Source: Thermohalobaculum sp039028795
GTDB taxonomy: Bacteria > Pseudomonadota > Alphaproteobacteria > Rhodobacterales > Rhodobacteraceae
Direction: 5' to 3'
Assembly (NCBI GenBank): GCA_039028795.1
Contig: JBCCHJ010000024.1
Span: 10,235-74,234 of the forward strand
Length of the DNA stretch: 64,000 nucleotides
The position numbers and the translations under genes were made by a program. Each line of letters opens with the position of its first letter. Positions within the stretch are counted from its first letter, which is position 1. Shown here piece by piece: positions 1 to 8,531 of the stretch. The notes below the pieces were generated by a model, which was not told where the DNA came from, made no database searches, and saw only the letters and a list, made by a program, of their open reading frames with translations.

Positions 1-1102
1 AGTTGCCCCATTCGTCCTCATGCGCCTGTGCTTCGGCGGAAAACAGCAAGGCTTTCACCGTTTCGGTCATCTGCATGACTTCCGAAATCTGCCCCTTCAC
101 GTGCAGATCTTTGTCCTTGCCGGTGGCTTGGGCGATGGCGCACATCAGACCGACCATGAACTCGGCCTTCGCCAGCTTCCCGCAGGCGACCTGGTGCATC
201 ATATGGATCACGGCATTGGTCGCGCCGAAGGCCTGATTGCAGAGCAGTGGTTCGCGATACATGAAGACGCGCTCCCACGGGACCAGAACGTTTTCGAAGA
301 TGACAACCGCGTCCATTTCTTCGAAACGCGAGGCTAAAGGCGCGTCGAATTCCGATTTGCCGTGGTCATAGGTGTCACGGCACAGCATCTTCAGACCCGG
401 CGTCGCAATCGGCAGGGCGAATGCAAAGGCGAAGGGGATGTTTTCCTCGACCGGTTTCAGAATGGTCGAAGGGAAAACTTCGATCTCGTCCGCTGATGGA
501 CCCAGGGTCGCCAGCAGGCGTGCGCCATTCACAACTATTCCGGCGTCGGTCTCCTTGACCACCTGCAGCGCGACGGTGTCGTTGAACCGACCCGCCGAGG
601 CCTCTTGGTGCGACATCGTCGGATTCACCAACGTATGCGTCAGCACCAGATCGTTCTTACGCACGCGGTTGTAGAAGTTGGTCATGTTGGCGACAAAGTC
701 AGCCTGACCTTCTTTGCCTTGGGCCAGGAACCCAGGCGCCGAGGCAAAAGCCATTACCGAGGCGTTCTTATAGTCCGGCGTTCGCCCGAACATGCCGTTG
801 GACCAGGTTGCCCATTCGTAGAACGCCTTGCCCCGCGCGGACACATCAGCCTGAGATTTCGGTGCCATATGGGACATGGCACAGCGGTCGCCGTCCGCGT
901 CCAAATAGGTGACGACATCGCGATAAGGGTCGACATGCTGACGGTCCAGAAACTTGGCCAGCGTCCGCGCACCGCGGGCAATGCCGGGTGCTTGGCTGAC
1001 ATCCTTGACCCGTTCGCCCTGCATCCAAACCTCGCGATCATCGCGCAGGCCGTCCAAATACTCGGCGCCGGTACGAATGCCTTTGTCCAGTTTCTTCAGC
1101 AT
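1..1102 (-). CDS. hpaB: 4-hydroxyphenylacetate 3-monooxygenase, oxygenase subunit (3' end cut by window)
   Basis: The minus strand reads without interruption from ATG at 1102 to the left edge, about 367 residues. The protein begins MLKKLDKGIRTGAEYLDGL and contains DPYRDVVTYLDADGDR, TNFYNRVRKNDLVLTHTLVN and a C-terminal-side helical segment, all typical of the flavin-dependent HpaB/HpaH-type aromatic hydroxylases. Family members are about 480-520 residues, so roughly the last quarter lies outside the window. The enzyme hydroxylates 4-hydroxyphenylacetate to homoprotocatechuate using reduced flavin supplied by a reductase (HpaC), which is not seen here. It sits 13 bp downstream of the MarR-type regulator and is probably co-transcribed with it. 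Family assignment is firm; the exact phenolic substrate is inferred from the neighbouring hpa genes. Confidence 0.9.
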   Translation of the reverse strand, partial: MLKKLDKGIRTGAEYLDGLRDDREVWMQGERVKDVSQAPGIARGARTLAKFLDRQHVDPYRDVVTYLDADGDRCAMSHMAPKSQADVSARGKAFYEWATWSNGMFGRTPDYKNASVMAFASAPGFLAQGKEGQADFVANMTNFYNRVRKNDLVLTHTLVNPTMSHQEASAGRFNDTVALQVVKETDAGIVVNGARLLATLGPSADEIEVFPSTILKPVEENIPFAFAFALPIATPGLKMLCRDTYDHGKSEFDAPLASRFEEMDAVVIFENVLVPWERVFMYREPLLCNQAFGATNAVIHMMHQVACGKLAKAEFMVGLMCAIAQATGKDKDLHVKGQISEVMQMTETVKALLFSAEAQAHEDEWGN

Positions 1103-1115
1103 GGGTTCCCTCCGA

Positions 1116-1586
1116 TTACGCCGCGGTGGACGTTTTGGCCGCGGGTGCGCCGTCGGCGATTTTGGTCAGGATGCGGTCCAGCTCTGCCCATTCGTCGTTA
1201 GTCGCACGGGCACGCAGGTCATCATGGATGGCGGAGATCCGAGGTTCAACGTCTGCATACAGCGCCCGTCCCTGATCGGTGGCGACCAGATAGACCAGGC
1301 GGCGATCCGACTCGGATCGGATGCGGCTGACCAAACCGCGTTTTTCCAACCTGTCGACGATGCCGACCAGGCTGGGCGCTGGCAGAACCGTTGCTGCGGC
1401 CAGGTCCACCATGGACAGGCGGTCAAGCTCCCACATTGCGCGCAGCACGCGCCATTGTTGGTCCGTCAGGTCATGGTCGGCAAAGATTTCCCGGAAGGGC
1501 GGCATCACTGCCTGCATCGTCCGGTGCAGCAGCAAAGGCAGGGATCTGGAAAACACGTTTGCCATTTCGATTGCCATCTTAATCAT
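1116..1586 (-). CDS. hpaR: MarR-family regulator of homoprotocatechuate degradation, HpaR-like
   Basis: This is a 156-residue winged-helix protein. The MarR core runs from about residue 40 (LTDQQWRVLRAMWEL) through the recognition helix region (APSLVGIVDRLEKRGL) to the wing (RSESDRRLVYLVAT). LTDQQWRVLR matches the HpaR subgroup. The gene is divergent from the hpa operon and upstream of hpaB, as expected for a repressor relieved by the aromatic acid or an intermediate. Start choice is uncertain: in-frame ATGs lie at 1586, 1577 and 1565, none with a clear ribosome-binding site. A palindrome overlaps the first ATG, and known HpaR proteins start close to the third, so 1577 or 1565 may be the real start. 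Confidence 0.85.
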   Translation of the reverse strand: MIKMAIEMANVFSRSLPLLLHRTMQAVMPPFREIFADHDLTDQQWRVLRAMWELDRLSMVDLAAATVLPAPSLVGIVDRLEKRGLVSRIRSESDRRLVYLVATDQGRALYADVEPRISAIHDDLRARATNDEWAELDRILTKIADGAPAAKTSTAA

Positions 1587-1601
1587 TCACATGTTAATGA
1601 T
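1582..1601. promoter_or_regulatory. Candidate HpaR operator palindrome
   Basis: The sequence ATCATTCACATGTTAATGAT is an almost perfect inverted repeat: ATCATT pairs with AATGAT and ACATGT is self-complementary, with a single mismatched pair. It lies in the divergent gap between hpaR and the rightward aminotransferase/hpa operon and overlaps the most upstream hpaR start codon. MarR-family repressors bind such 16-20 bp palindromes in their own promoter regions, so this is the best candidate for autoregulation and control of both directions. No binding data; inference from position and symmetry. Confidence 0.55.
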
Positions 1602-1698
1602 GTTTGAAAGAGCGGCGAGAGTCAACCGGGATTGCGCCAACGCCCAATCAATGGGATGGATCGCGACGCACCGCCGCCGGACACTTGGGGATTACCCG

Positions 1699-3051
1699 AT
1701 GAATGCCGAGAATTTCCTGAAGGAAAACAATGCCCGCCATCTTTGGCATCCCATGGCGCATCCCGGGGACAGCCTTGCGAACCCGCCCGCGATCATCACC
1801 GTCGGCAAGGGCGTGCGAATCACAGATGTCGATGGGCACGAGACGATCGATGCGGTCGGCGGGCTGTGGAACGTCAATCTCGGCTATTCCTGCGATCCGG
1901 TGAAAGCCGCGATTGCCGGGCAGTTGGATCAGCTGCCGTACTATTCGATCTTCCGCGGCACCTCGAACGACAAGGTGATCGAGCTTAGCCTGATGCTGCA
2001 GGACTTCTTTGCCCCTGATGGGCTCAGCCGCGCGTTCTTCACCTCTGGCGGGTCGGACAGTGTTGAGATCGCGCTGCGCCTGGCGCGGCAATACCACAAG
2101 GTGCAGGGCAATCCTGGCCGGGTGAAATATCTGAGCCTGAAGAAGGGCTATCACGGCACCCATACTGGCGGCGCATCGGTCAATGGCAACGCGAATTTCC
2201 GCACGGCCTATGAGCCGCTGTTGCCTGGGTGCTTCCAGATCCCGGCCCCCTATACCTATCGCAATCCGTTCAATGAAACGGACCCAGAGATGCTGGCGGG
2301 GCTGTGCCTTTCCGCGTTGGCAGATGAGATTGCCTTCCAGGGGCCAGAGACCATCGCCGCCTTCATTATGGAGCCAATTCTGGGCGCGGGTGGCGTCATC
2401 CCCCCGCATGAAAGCTTCATGCCGGGTGTGAGAGAGATCTGTTCGAAACACGGTATCCTTTTGATTGCCGATGAAGTGATCACAGCGTTCGGGCGCACCG
2501 GGTCCTGGACGGGCTCGCGCCATTGGGGCGTGCAACCAGATCTGATGTGCACTGCCAAAGCGATCACCAACGGCTACTTCCCGTTCGGTGCAGTGATGGT
2601 CAGCGATGCGGTGGCAGAGGCATTCGAAAAGGACGATACCGGTCGCGCAGCGATCGGATCGGGCTACACCTATTCTGGCCACCCCGTTGGCGCGGCGGCG
2701 GCCATCGCCTGCCTGACGGAAACCCTGCGGATCGAGCCCTATAAGAATGCCGCCGATCGGGGCGTGGAACTCTACGGCGGGCTGCAGGGTCTGGCTGACA
2801 AGCATGATATCATCGGCGACGTTCGCGGCGGCCACGGATTGATGTGCGCACTGGAACTGGTCAGCGACCGCGACGCGAAGACGCCGATCGACAAAGACAC
2901 TATCGCCAGGGTGCATCAGGCGACCTATGAGGCTGGGGTGATGATCCGGATTTCAGGGCCCAACATTATTCTGTCGCCGCCGCTGGTGCTGACCGCCGAG
3001 GATGTGGCGCAGATCATCAGCGCTTTGGATACAGGATTGGCGGCGGCCTGA
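1699..3051 (+). CDS. Class III (omega) aminotransferase, PLP-dependent
   Basis: This 450-residue fold-type I aminotransferase starts at ATG 1699, with GGGG 8 bp upstream. The frame stays open further upstream, but that part looks non-coding. Visible features are the FFTSGGSDSVEIALRLARQYH block (about 114-133), the PLP-binding aspartate in LIADEV (Asp258) and the Schiff-base lysine in CTAKAIT (Lys287). Close relatives include omega-amino acid:pyruvate and taurine:pyruvate aminotransferases. It is the first gene of the rightward hpa operon, 15 bp before hpaE. A job in deaminating an aromatic amine such as tyramine before ring attack would fit, but that is inference. It could instead make use of pyruvate or succinate semialdehyde released by the pathway. 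Confidence 0.85.
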   Translation: MNAENFLKENNARHLWHPMAHPGDSLANPPAIITVGKGVRITDVDGHETIDAVGGLWNVNLGYSCDPVKAAIAGQLDQLPYYSIFRGTSNDKVIELSLMLQDFFAPDGLSRAFFTSGGSDSVEIALRLARQYHKVQGNPGRVKYLSLKKGYHGTHTGGASVNGNANFRTAYEPLLPGCFQIPAPYTYRNPFNETDPEMLAGLCLSALADEIAFQGPETIAAFIMEPILGAGGVIPPHESFMPGVREICSKHGILLIADEVITAFGRTGSWTGSRHWGVQPDLMCTAKAITNGYFPFGAVMVSDAVAEAFEKDDTGRAAIGSGYTYSGHPVGAAAAIACLTETLRIEPYKNAADRGVELYGGLQGLADKHDIIGDVRGGHGLMCALELVSDRDAKTPIDKDTIARVHQATYEAGVMIRISGPNIILSPPLVLTAEDVAQIISALDTGLAAA

Positions 3052-3066
3052 CGTAGGGAAACGACG

Positions 3067-4578
3067 ATGAGCGAGTTGGACCAGAATATCGAAAAGGCGC
3101 AGGGTTATCTGGCCCGGTTCCGCGAGGTCGGGGTGATGAACCAGATCGGTGGGGCGTTGGTACCGGCGGCTTCTGGCAGGACGTTCCAATCGACCTCGCC
3201 CATCGACGATGCGGTGCTGTGCGACGTGGCCCGGGGCGGGGCCGAGGATATCGATGCCGCTGCCAAGGCCGCGAAAGAGGCCTTCCCGGAATGGCGCGAT
3301 CTGGGCGGGGCCGAGCGCAAGAAGCTGCTGCATAGAATCGCCGATGCCATTGTCGATCGGGCGGAGGAAATCGCCTTTTGTGAATGTATCGACACCGGCC
3401 AGGCTCTGCGATTTATGTCCAAGGCCGCCCTGCGCGGGGCTGAGAATTTCCGCTTTTTTGCCGACAGGGCACCTGGCGCGCGGGACGGACAATCCCTGCC
3501 GTCGCCAACCCTGATGAATGTCACAACCAGGGTGCCCATCGGTCCGGTGGGCGTGATTACGCCCTGGAACACACCGTTCATGCTGTCTACCTGGAAGATC
3601 GCCCCGGCTTTGGCCGCGGGGTGCACGGTCGTGCACAAACCGGCGGAGCTTTCCCCCATCACCGCCCGCATCCTGATGGAGATCGCGCATGAAGCCGGTC
3701 TGCCCCCAGGCGTCTGGAATACGGTCAACGGCATGGGCGAAGAGGCCGGCAAAGCCCTGACCGAGCACCCGGCTATCAAGGCCATTGCGTTTGTCGGTGA
3801 ATCCAAGACCGGATCGCATATCATGCGCCAGGGTGCCGAAACGCTGAAGCGTGTACACTTCGAACTTGGCGGCAAGAACCCCGTCGTGGTCTTCGATGAC
3901 GCCGATTTGGACCGAGCCCTGGATGCAGCGGTTTTCATGATCTACTCGCTTAATGGGGAACGCTGCACGTCCTCATCGCGCTTGTTGGTTCAGGACACCA
4001 TCGCCGATGAGTTCGAGGCCAAGCTGATCGAGCGGGTGAACCGCATCAAGATCGGCCATCCCCTTGATCCATCGACGGAGATTGGTCCATTGATCCACAA
4101 AGACCACATGGCCAAGGTCACATCGTATTTCGACACCGCGCGGTCTGATGGTGCGGTGATTGCGGCAGGTGGTGAACGCCACGGTGAAACCGGATGTTTC
4201 GTCAAGCCGACCCTCTTCACCGGTGCGACAAACGCCATGACCATCGCCCAGGAAGAAATCTTCGGGCCGGTGCTGACCACAATCCGGTTCAACACAGAAG
4301 ATGAAGCGCTGCAGATCGCCAATGACGTCGCTTACGGATTGACCGGCTATGTCTGGACCGAAAGCCTGACACGCGCCCTGCGGTTCACCGACAAGCTGGA
4401 AGCCGGGATGATCTGGGTGAATTCGGAAAATGTGCGCCACCTGCCAACCCCATTCGGCGGGGTCAAAGCATCGGGCATTGGCCGGGATGGCGGAGATTGG
4501 AGCTTTGAGTTCTATATGGAGCAAAAGCACATCGGCTTTGCCACCGGCCGCCATAAGATCCCACGGTTGGGGGCGTAG
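3067..4578 (+). CDS. hpaE: 5-carboxymethyl-2-hydroxymuconate semialdehyde dehydrogenase
   Basis: This 503-residue aldehyde dehydrogenase has the canonical parts: a Rossmann region with GVITPWNTPFML, the general-base glutamate in HFELGGKNP (Glu266), and the catalytic cysteine in NGERCTSSSR (Cys300). The NGERCT-S-SR signature and length fit the HpaE subfamily, which oxidises the ring-cleavage product of homoprotocatechuate to the dicarboxylate with NAD+. The 20-30 residue N-terminal extension (LDQNIEKAQGYLARF) is also typical of HpaE. It follows the aminotransferase by 15 bp, and its stop is directly abutted by the start of the HD-domain gene, so it is part of one transcript with hpaD and hpaH. 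Confidence 0.88.
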   Translation: MSELDQNIEKAQGYLARFREVGVMNQIGGALVPAASGRTFQSTSPIDDAVLCDVARGGAEDIDAAAKAAKEAFPEWRDLGGAERKKLLHRIADAIVDRAEEIAFCECIDTGQALRFMSKAALRGAENFRFFADRAPGARDGQSLPSPTLMNVTTRVPIGPVGVITPWNTPFMLSTWKIAPALAAGCTVVHKPAELSPITARILMEIAHEAGLPPGVWNTVNGMGEEAGKALTEHPAIKAIAFVGESKTGSHIMRQGAETLKRVHFELGGKNPVVVFDDADLDRALDAAVFMIYSLNGERCTSSSRLLVQDTIADEFEAKLIERVNRIKIGHPLDPSTEIGPLIHKDHMAKVTSYFDTARSDGAVIAAGGERHGETGCFVKPTLFTGATNAMTIAQEEIFGPVLTTIRFNTEDEALQIANDVAYGLTGYVWTESLTRALRFTDKLEAGMIWVNSENVRHLPTPFGGVKASGIGRDGGDWSFEFYMEQKHIGFATGRHKIPRLGA

Positions 4579-4995
4579 ATGTCCCGGCTAGGACGCGCAT
4601 TCGAGATCGCCTTCGCCGCCCATTGGGGGCAGACGGACAAATCCGGTCAGCCCTACATGGCCCATGTGGTCCGCGTTGCCTCACGCGTCGCACCGGAAGA
4701 TGCTCAGATCGTTGCGCTTCTGCATGATGTCGTCGAGGACACACAGGTTACGCTAGACACGATCCGGGATGTGTTCGGCACATTCATCGCAGACGCCGTT
4801 GACGCAATTACCAGACGTGACGGTGAAGGCCACGACGCTTACCTGGACCGGGTCGCCGCAAACCCCCTGGCAAAGGCCGTTAAGATCGCAGACCTGAATG
4901 ACAATTCAGACCCGGTGCGCATGGCGCAGCTGGATCAGTTGACCCAAGCCCGCCTTGCCAAGAAATACGCAGCAGCCCGCGAACGCCTGCATTAA
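4579..4995 (+). CDS. Stand-alone HD-domain hydrolase, SpoT/MESH1-like
   Basis: This 138-residue protein is a single HD domain. It shows the RelA/SpoT-type pattern HWGQTDKSGQPYMAH (His29), LLHDVVEDT (His49-Asp50 with the Glu-Asp pair used by alarmone hydrolases) and VKIADLNDN (Asp105). These match the metal ligands and catalytic pair of (p)ppGpp hydrolases and MESH1-like small hydrolases. There is no synthetase, TGS or ACT domain. Its ATG follows the hpaE stop codon with no spacing and hpaD follows after 12 bp, so it is embedded in the operon. The substrate is not provable from sequence; (p)ppGpp, NADPH or another phosphorylated nucleotide are the reasonable options. Confidence 0.75.
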   Translation: MSRLGRAFEIAFAAHWGQTDKSGQPYMAHVVRVASRVAPEDAQIVALLHDVVEDTQVTLDTIRDVFGTFIADAVDAITRRDGEGHDAYLDRVAANPLAKAVKIADLNDNSDPVRMAQLDQLTQARLAKKYAAARERLH

Positions 4996-5007
4996 GGGAA
5001 CACTACG

Positions 5008-5988
5008 ATGCCCGTCCCTGCACCGGAACTCTACCCTCCGTTCAACATCGTGCGCCTCAGCCATGTGGAGTATGTCGTCCGCGATCTTGCAGCTTCAAAG
5101 GCGTTCTATGCGGATACGCTGGGTCTGCACATCACCCACGAGGAACCGGGCCGCGTCTATCTGCGTGCTATGGAGGAGCGTGGGCATCATTGCGTGGCCC
5201 TGGTCGAAGGGGATGACCCGGTCGTCAATGTGCTGGCGTTCAAGCTGTATGACGAGCCGGACCTGGACAAAGCGGCGGATTGGTTCGCAGCGGAAGGCCT
5301 TCCGGTAGAATGGGTTGAACGGCCCTATCAGGCGCGAACGCTGCGCACGCGTGACCCCTGGGGCATGCCTCTGGAATTCTATGTAAAGATGGACCGGGTG
5401 CCGCACCTGACCCAGCAGTACAAGCTGTACAGGGGTGTGAAACCCCTGCGTATCGACCACTTCAACATGTTCTCTTCGGATGTCGACGGTGCGGTTGCGT
5501 TCTACAATCGCCTGGGCTTCCGCACGACCGAGTATTCCGAGGATGCCGGAACCGGCAAGGTCTGGGCGGCCTGGATGCACCGCAAGGGCGGTGTGCATGA
5601 CATTGCCTTCACGAATGGTATCGGTCCGCGGTTGCACCACACGGCCTTCTGGGTGCCTACCCCGCTGAACATCATCGACCTTTTGGACCTGATGTCGACC
5701 ACGGGATATCTGTCGAACATCGAACGTGGACCCGGACGGCATGGGATCTCTAACGCCTTCTTTCTTTATGTGCGTGATCCCGACGGACACCGGATCGAGA
5801 TTTATTGTTCTGACTATCAGACCGTGGACCCGGATCTGGAGCCGATCAAATGGGATCTGAAAGATCCGCAGCGCCAAACCCTATGGGGCGCGCCTGCGCC
5901 GAAATCCTGGTTCGAGGAAGGATCCACCTTCGCCGATGTGCCCACCAAGGAACCGCTGTTAAAAGCCCAGCCCATCGTGGCACCATGA
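5008..5988 (+). CDS. hpaD: 3,4-dihydroxyphenylacetate (homoprotocatechuate) 2,3-dioxygenase
   Basis: The protein has 326 residues and two VOC (glyoxalase/extradiol) modules, at about 12-130 and 145-275. The metal triad is visible as His151 (RIDHFNMF), His210 or 211 (PRLHHTAFW) and Glu264 (HRIEIYCSDY). His197 in GGVHDIA corresponds to the active-site acid/base histidine. This is the type I extradiol enzyme of the Brevibacterium/Arthrobacter homoprotocatechuate dioxygenase kind, not the LigB-type HpaD of E. coli, so only the functional name is shared. It opens the catechol ring proximal to the side chain with Fe(II) or Mn(II). It sits between the HD gene and an unknown gene in the hpa operon. 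Confidence 0.9.
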   Translation: MPVPAPELYPPFNIVRLSHVEYVVRDLAASKAFYADTLGLHITHEEPGRVYLRAMEERGHHCVALVEGDDPVVNVLAFKLYDEPDLDKAADWFAAEGLPVEWVERPYQARTLRTRDPWGMPLEFYVKMDRVPHLTQQYKLYRGVKPLRIDHFNMFSSDVDGAVAFYNRLGFRTTEYSEDAGTGKVWAAWMHRKGGVHDIAFTNGIGPRLHHTAFWVPTPLNIIDLLDLMSTTGYLSNIERGPGRHGISNAFFLYVRDPDGHRIEIYCSDYQTVDPDLEPIKWDLKDPQRQTLWGAPAPKSWFEEGSTFADVPTKEPLLKAQPIVAP

Positions 5989-6018
5989 CCTAAGTGATTC
6001 CCGGAACGGAGAACGGCC

Positions 6019-7017
6019 ATGCGGTTCATCAGGCGAATATTGGGGTGGGCTATCGGACTTGTCGTCATCCTGGCCGCCGCTGCTGCCGCGGCCTACTATG
6101 CCGGGGTCAAGCTGCCCGTCTATCACGACACGAACCCCATCGCTTTCCAAAACTGGAACAAGACCAGCGTCGTCAAGGCAAGCCTGCTGCATGACAGCAG
6201 GGTCTGGCGCCGTGACGGCCGGACGCATCTGACAGTGAACCTGCAAATGCCCGATGCGGTGCAGCGGTTACAGTCCTTTCTAGATGGTGGACGCACTGAA
6301 TTGGTGACATGCGGCCCGCAGAAGCTGTTTATGCACAGCCTTCTGGACGGCAGGGTTGGGATCGAGGGCGATCTGCTGACGATCACCGGAACCGTCGATA
6401 TGGAGCTGGAAGGTCTGCTTAACCTGCGCGATGGCTGGCCGTTAAAGACCTCGATCCGTTTCGGTCATGATCGCACAGCGGTCTGGGCTCAGGTCGTCAG
6501 CCTGTCGATCGGCCAGATCCCGCAAGAAATGCTGGATGCGGTGTTAGAAAAGGCCTCGCGCTTTGCTTATACCCGGGAACAGATCTTCGAGTTGATCGCG
6601 AAGGACCTTACCCAGGAGGATAAGGACTTCCTGGCCAAACATCGCGAGGCGCTGGATCTGGCGTTTGAGGCCGTGAAACCAGCGCAGACCGACGAGACGG
6701 TTTATCTGGACGCAGAAATTTCTGTGGATGAAGGCGCAGTCTTTGGTGCCGTCGGTGACCGTCTGGTCCAAGCGCCCGGGATCTCAGACTTGGCTGAACT
6801 GCTGGGCCCGAACCAGGCGCATGCTCAATTCAATCTGAAGGACCTCACGGACAAGTTGGAAGACGCCGGCAAAAAGTTGGGCAAAGAACTGCTGGATGGC
6901 GATGCGTCAGGCGACAATCCGTTGAGGGCATTGGAAGATGCGCTGAAGGGCGATAATCCGTTGGAAGCGCTGGAAAGCGTGCTCAGCGGCCTGGCTGACT
7001 GCCAAACTGCTTTCTGA
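6019..7017 (+). CDS. Unknown N-terminally membrane-anchored protein in the hpa operon
   Basis: This is a 332-residue protein I do not recognise. Residues about 5-28 (RILGWAIGLVVILAAAAAAA) form one hydrophobic helix preceded by MRFIRR, so it is probably anchored in the inner membrane with the rest in the periplasm or released by signal peptidase. The body (35-240) is predicted mixed alpha/beta with no cysteines that suggest a cofactor. Residues 275-322 are acidic and lysine-rich amphipathic repeats (KLEDAGKKLGKELL, then paired GDNPLRALE and GDNPLEALE motifs). It lies 30 bp after hpaD and 50 bp before the next dehydrogenase, on the same transcript. No function is assigned. Confidence 0.7.
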   Translation: MRFIRRILGWAIGLVVILAAAAAAAYYAGVKLPVYHDTNPIAFQNWNKTSVVKASLLHDSRVWRRDGRTHLTVNLQMPDAVQRLQSFLDGGRTELVTCGPQKLFMHSLLDGRVGIEGDLLTITGTVDMELEGLLNLRDGWPLKTSIRFGHDRTAVWAQVVSLSIGQIPQEMLDAVLEKASRFAYTREQIFELIAKDLTQEDKDFLAKHREALDLAFEAVKPAQTDETVYLDAEISVDEGAVFGAVGDRLVQAPGISDLAELLGPNQAHAQFNLKDLTDKLEDAGKKLGKELLDGDASGDNPLRALEDALKGDNPLEALESVLSGLADCQTAF

Positions 7018-7067
7018 ATATCCCGCTTGGAACCGCGGGCAAAATAGACTTCTGGGAGGAGCCTTCA

Positions 7068-8531
7068 ATGACCAACATGATCCTGCACGACACATCGCTT
7101 CTGCGCGAAGCGGCCCTGGTGGGCGACACCTGGATAGAAGCGAATGCCGAAACAGGCCTGGCAGTGACTGACCCTGCCACGGGTTCCGTGATTGGTTATG
7201 TGCCGAAGCTGGGCCCCGATCACACCAATCAGGCCATCGAGGCCGCCGAAGAAGCGCGCCATGCCTGGGCCGCCCGCACGGCCAAGGACCGCGCCGGCAT
7301 GCTGCGCAAATGGTACGATCTGATGATGGAGAACCAGGAAGATCTGGGCCGCATCCTGACCGCCGAGCAAGGCAAACCCCTGCCCGAGGCGATGGGAGAA
7401 ATCGCCTATGGGGCGTCATTCATCGAGTGGTTCGCTGACGAAGCGCGCCGCGCCTATGGCGATGTGATTCCCGGTCATCAGCCGGACAAGCGCATCGTCG
7501 TGCTGAAACAGCCTATCGGGGTTGTAGCAGCGATCACTCCGTGGAATTTCCCGAACGCCATGATCACCCGCAAGGTTGGACCTGCCCTGGCCGCCGGTTG
7601 TGCCGTGGTGCTGAAACCCGCCTCGGCGACGCCGTTTTCGGCCATCGCGCTGGCGGTGCTGGCAGAACGGGCCGGTCTGCCTGCCGGTTTGTTCTCGGTC
7701 CTCACGGGATCTGCGGGGGCCATTGGCGGGGCGATGACGTCCAGCCCGATTGTCCGGAAATTGACCTTCACCGGATCGACGGAAATCGGCGCGTCGCTCT
7801 ATGCCCAATGCGCGCCGACGATCAAGAAGCTGGGGCTGGAACTGGGCGGCAATGCACCCTTCCTGGTATTCGACGATGCCGATATCGATGCTGCCGTGGA
7901 AGGCGCTGTGATCGCCAAATTCCGCAACAACGGCCAAACCTGCGTCTGCGCCAACCGCATCTATGTGCAGGCGGGTGTCTATGACGAATTCGCCGAAAAG
8001 CTGGGCGCAAAAGTTGCAACTTTGCCTACCGGCAACGGCTTCGATGAAGGTGTGATTTTCGGCCCGCTGATCGATGAGGGCGCTGTTGAAAAAGTCGAAG
8101 AACATATCGCTGATGCAACCTCGCACGGTGCGAAGGTGACCTTGGGCGGCAGTCGTCACGCCTTGGGTGGTACGTTTTTCGAGCCGACAATCCTCACCGG
8201 GGTGACCCAGGCCATGGCCGTCGCGCGAGAGGAAACCTTTGGTCCCGTTGCCCCATTGTTCAAGTTCGAGGAAGAAGCCGAAGCGGTGCACGCCGCCAAC
8301 GATACGGAATTTGGCCTGGCGTCTTACTTCTACTCGCAAGACCTTGCCCGTTGCTGGCGTGTCTCTGAGGCCCTCGACTACGGCATGGTCGGTGTGAACA
8401 CAGGGCTGATCTCGACCGCCGAGGCGCCCTTTGGCGGCGTGAAATCTTCGGGCCTCGGCCGTGAAGGGTCACGCTATGGCCTGGATGATTTCATGGAGCT
8501 GAAATACGTCTGCATGGGCGGCATCGCATGA
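7068..8531 (+). CDS. gabD: Succinate-semialdehyde dehydrogenase-type aldehyde dehydrogenase (GabD family)
   Basis: This 487-residue NAD(P)+-dependent aldehyde dehydrogenase has the SSADH pattern: ITPWNFPNAMITRKVGPA, general base Glu258 in LELGGNAPF, and catalytic Cys292 in NNGQTCVCANR. The second cysteine two residues on (CVC) is typical of GabD and used in redox control. SSADH is the expected last step of homoprotocatechuate catabolism, since HpaI-type aldolase releases pyruvate and succinate semialdehyde. Its place between hpaD and hpaH supports that role. Its stop overlaps the hpaH start by 4 bp (ATGA). An aromatic aldehyde as alternative substrate cannot be excluded. Confidence 0.85.
   Translation: MTNMILHDTSLLREAALVGDTWIEANAETGLAVTDPATGSVIGYVPKLGPDHTNQAIEAAEEARHAWAARTAKDRAGMLRKWYDLMMENQEDLGRILTAEQGKPLPEAMGEIAYGASFIEWFADEARRAYGDVIPGHQPDKRIVVLKQPIGVVAAITPWNFPNAMITRKVGPALAAGCAVVLKPASATPFSAIALAVLAERAGLPAGLFSVLTGSAGAIGGAMTSSPIVRKLTFTGSTEIGASLYAQCAPTIKKLGLELGGNAPFLVFDDADIDAAVEGAVIAKFRNNGQTCVCANRIYVQAGVYDEFAEKLGAKVATLPTGNGFDEGVIFGPLIDEGAVEKVEEHIADATSHGAKVTLGGSRHALGGTFFEPTILTGVTQAMAVAREETFGPVAPLFKFEEEAEAVHAANDTEFGLASYFYSQDLARCWRVSEALDYGMVGVNTGLISTAEAPFGGVKSSGLGREGSRYGLDDFMELKYVCMGGIA

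Noticed and set aside
1648..2916. Long minus-strand frame of 422 codons inside the aminotransferase gene
   Set aside because: It is antisense to a gene with clear PLP-enzyme motifs; its translation is Arg/Gly/Ile-rich without domains. High-GC shadow.
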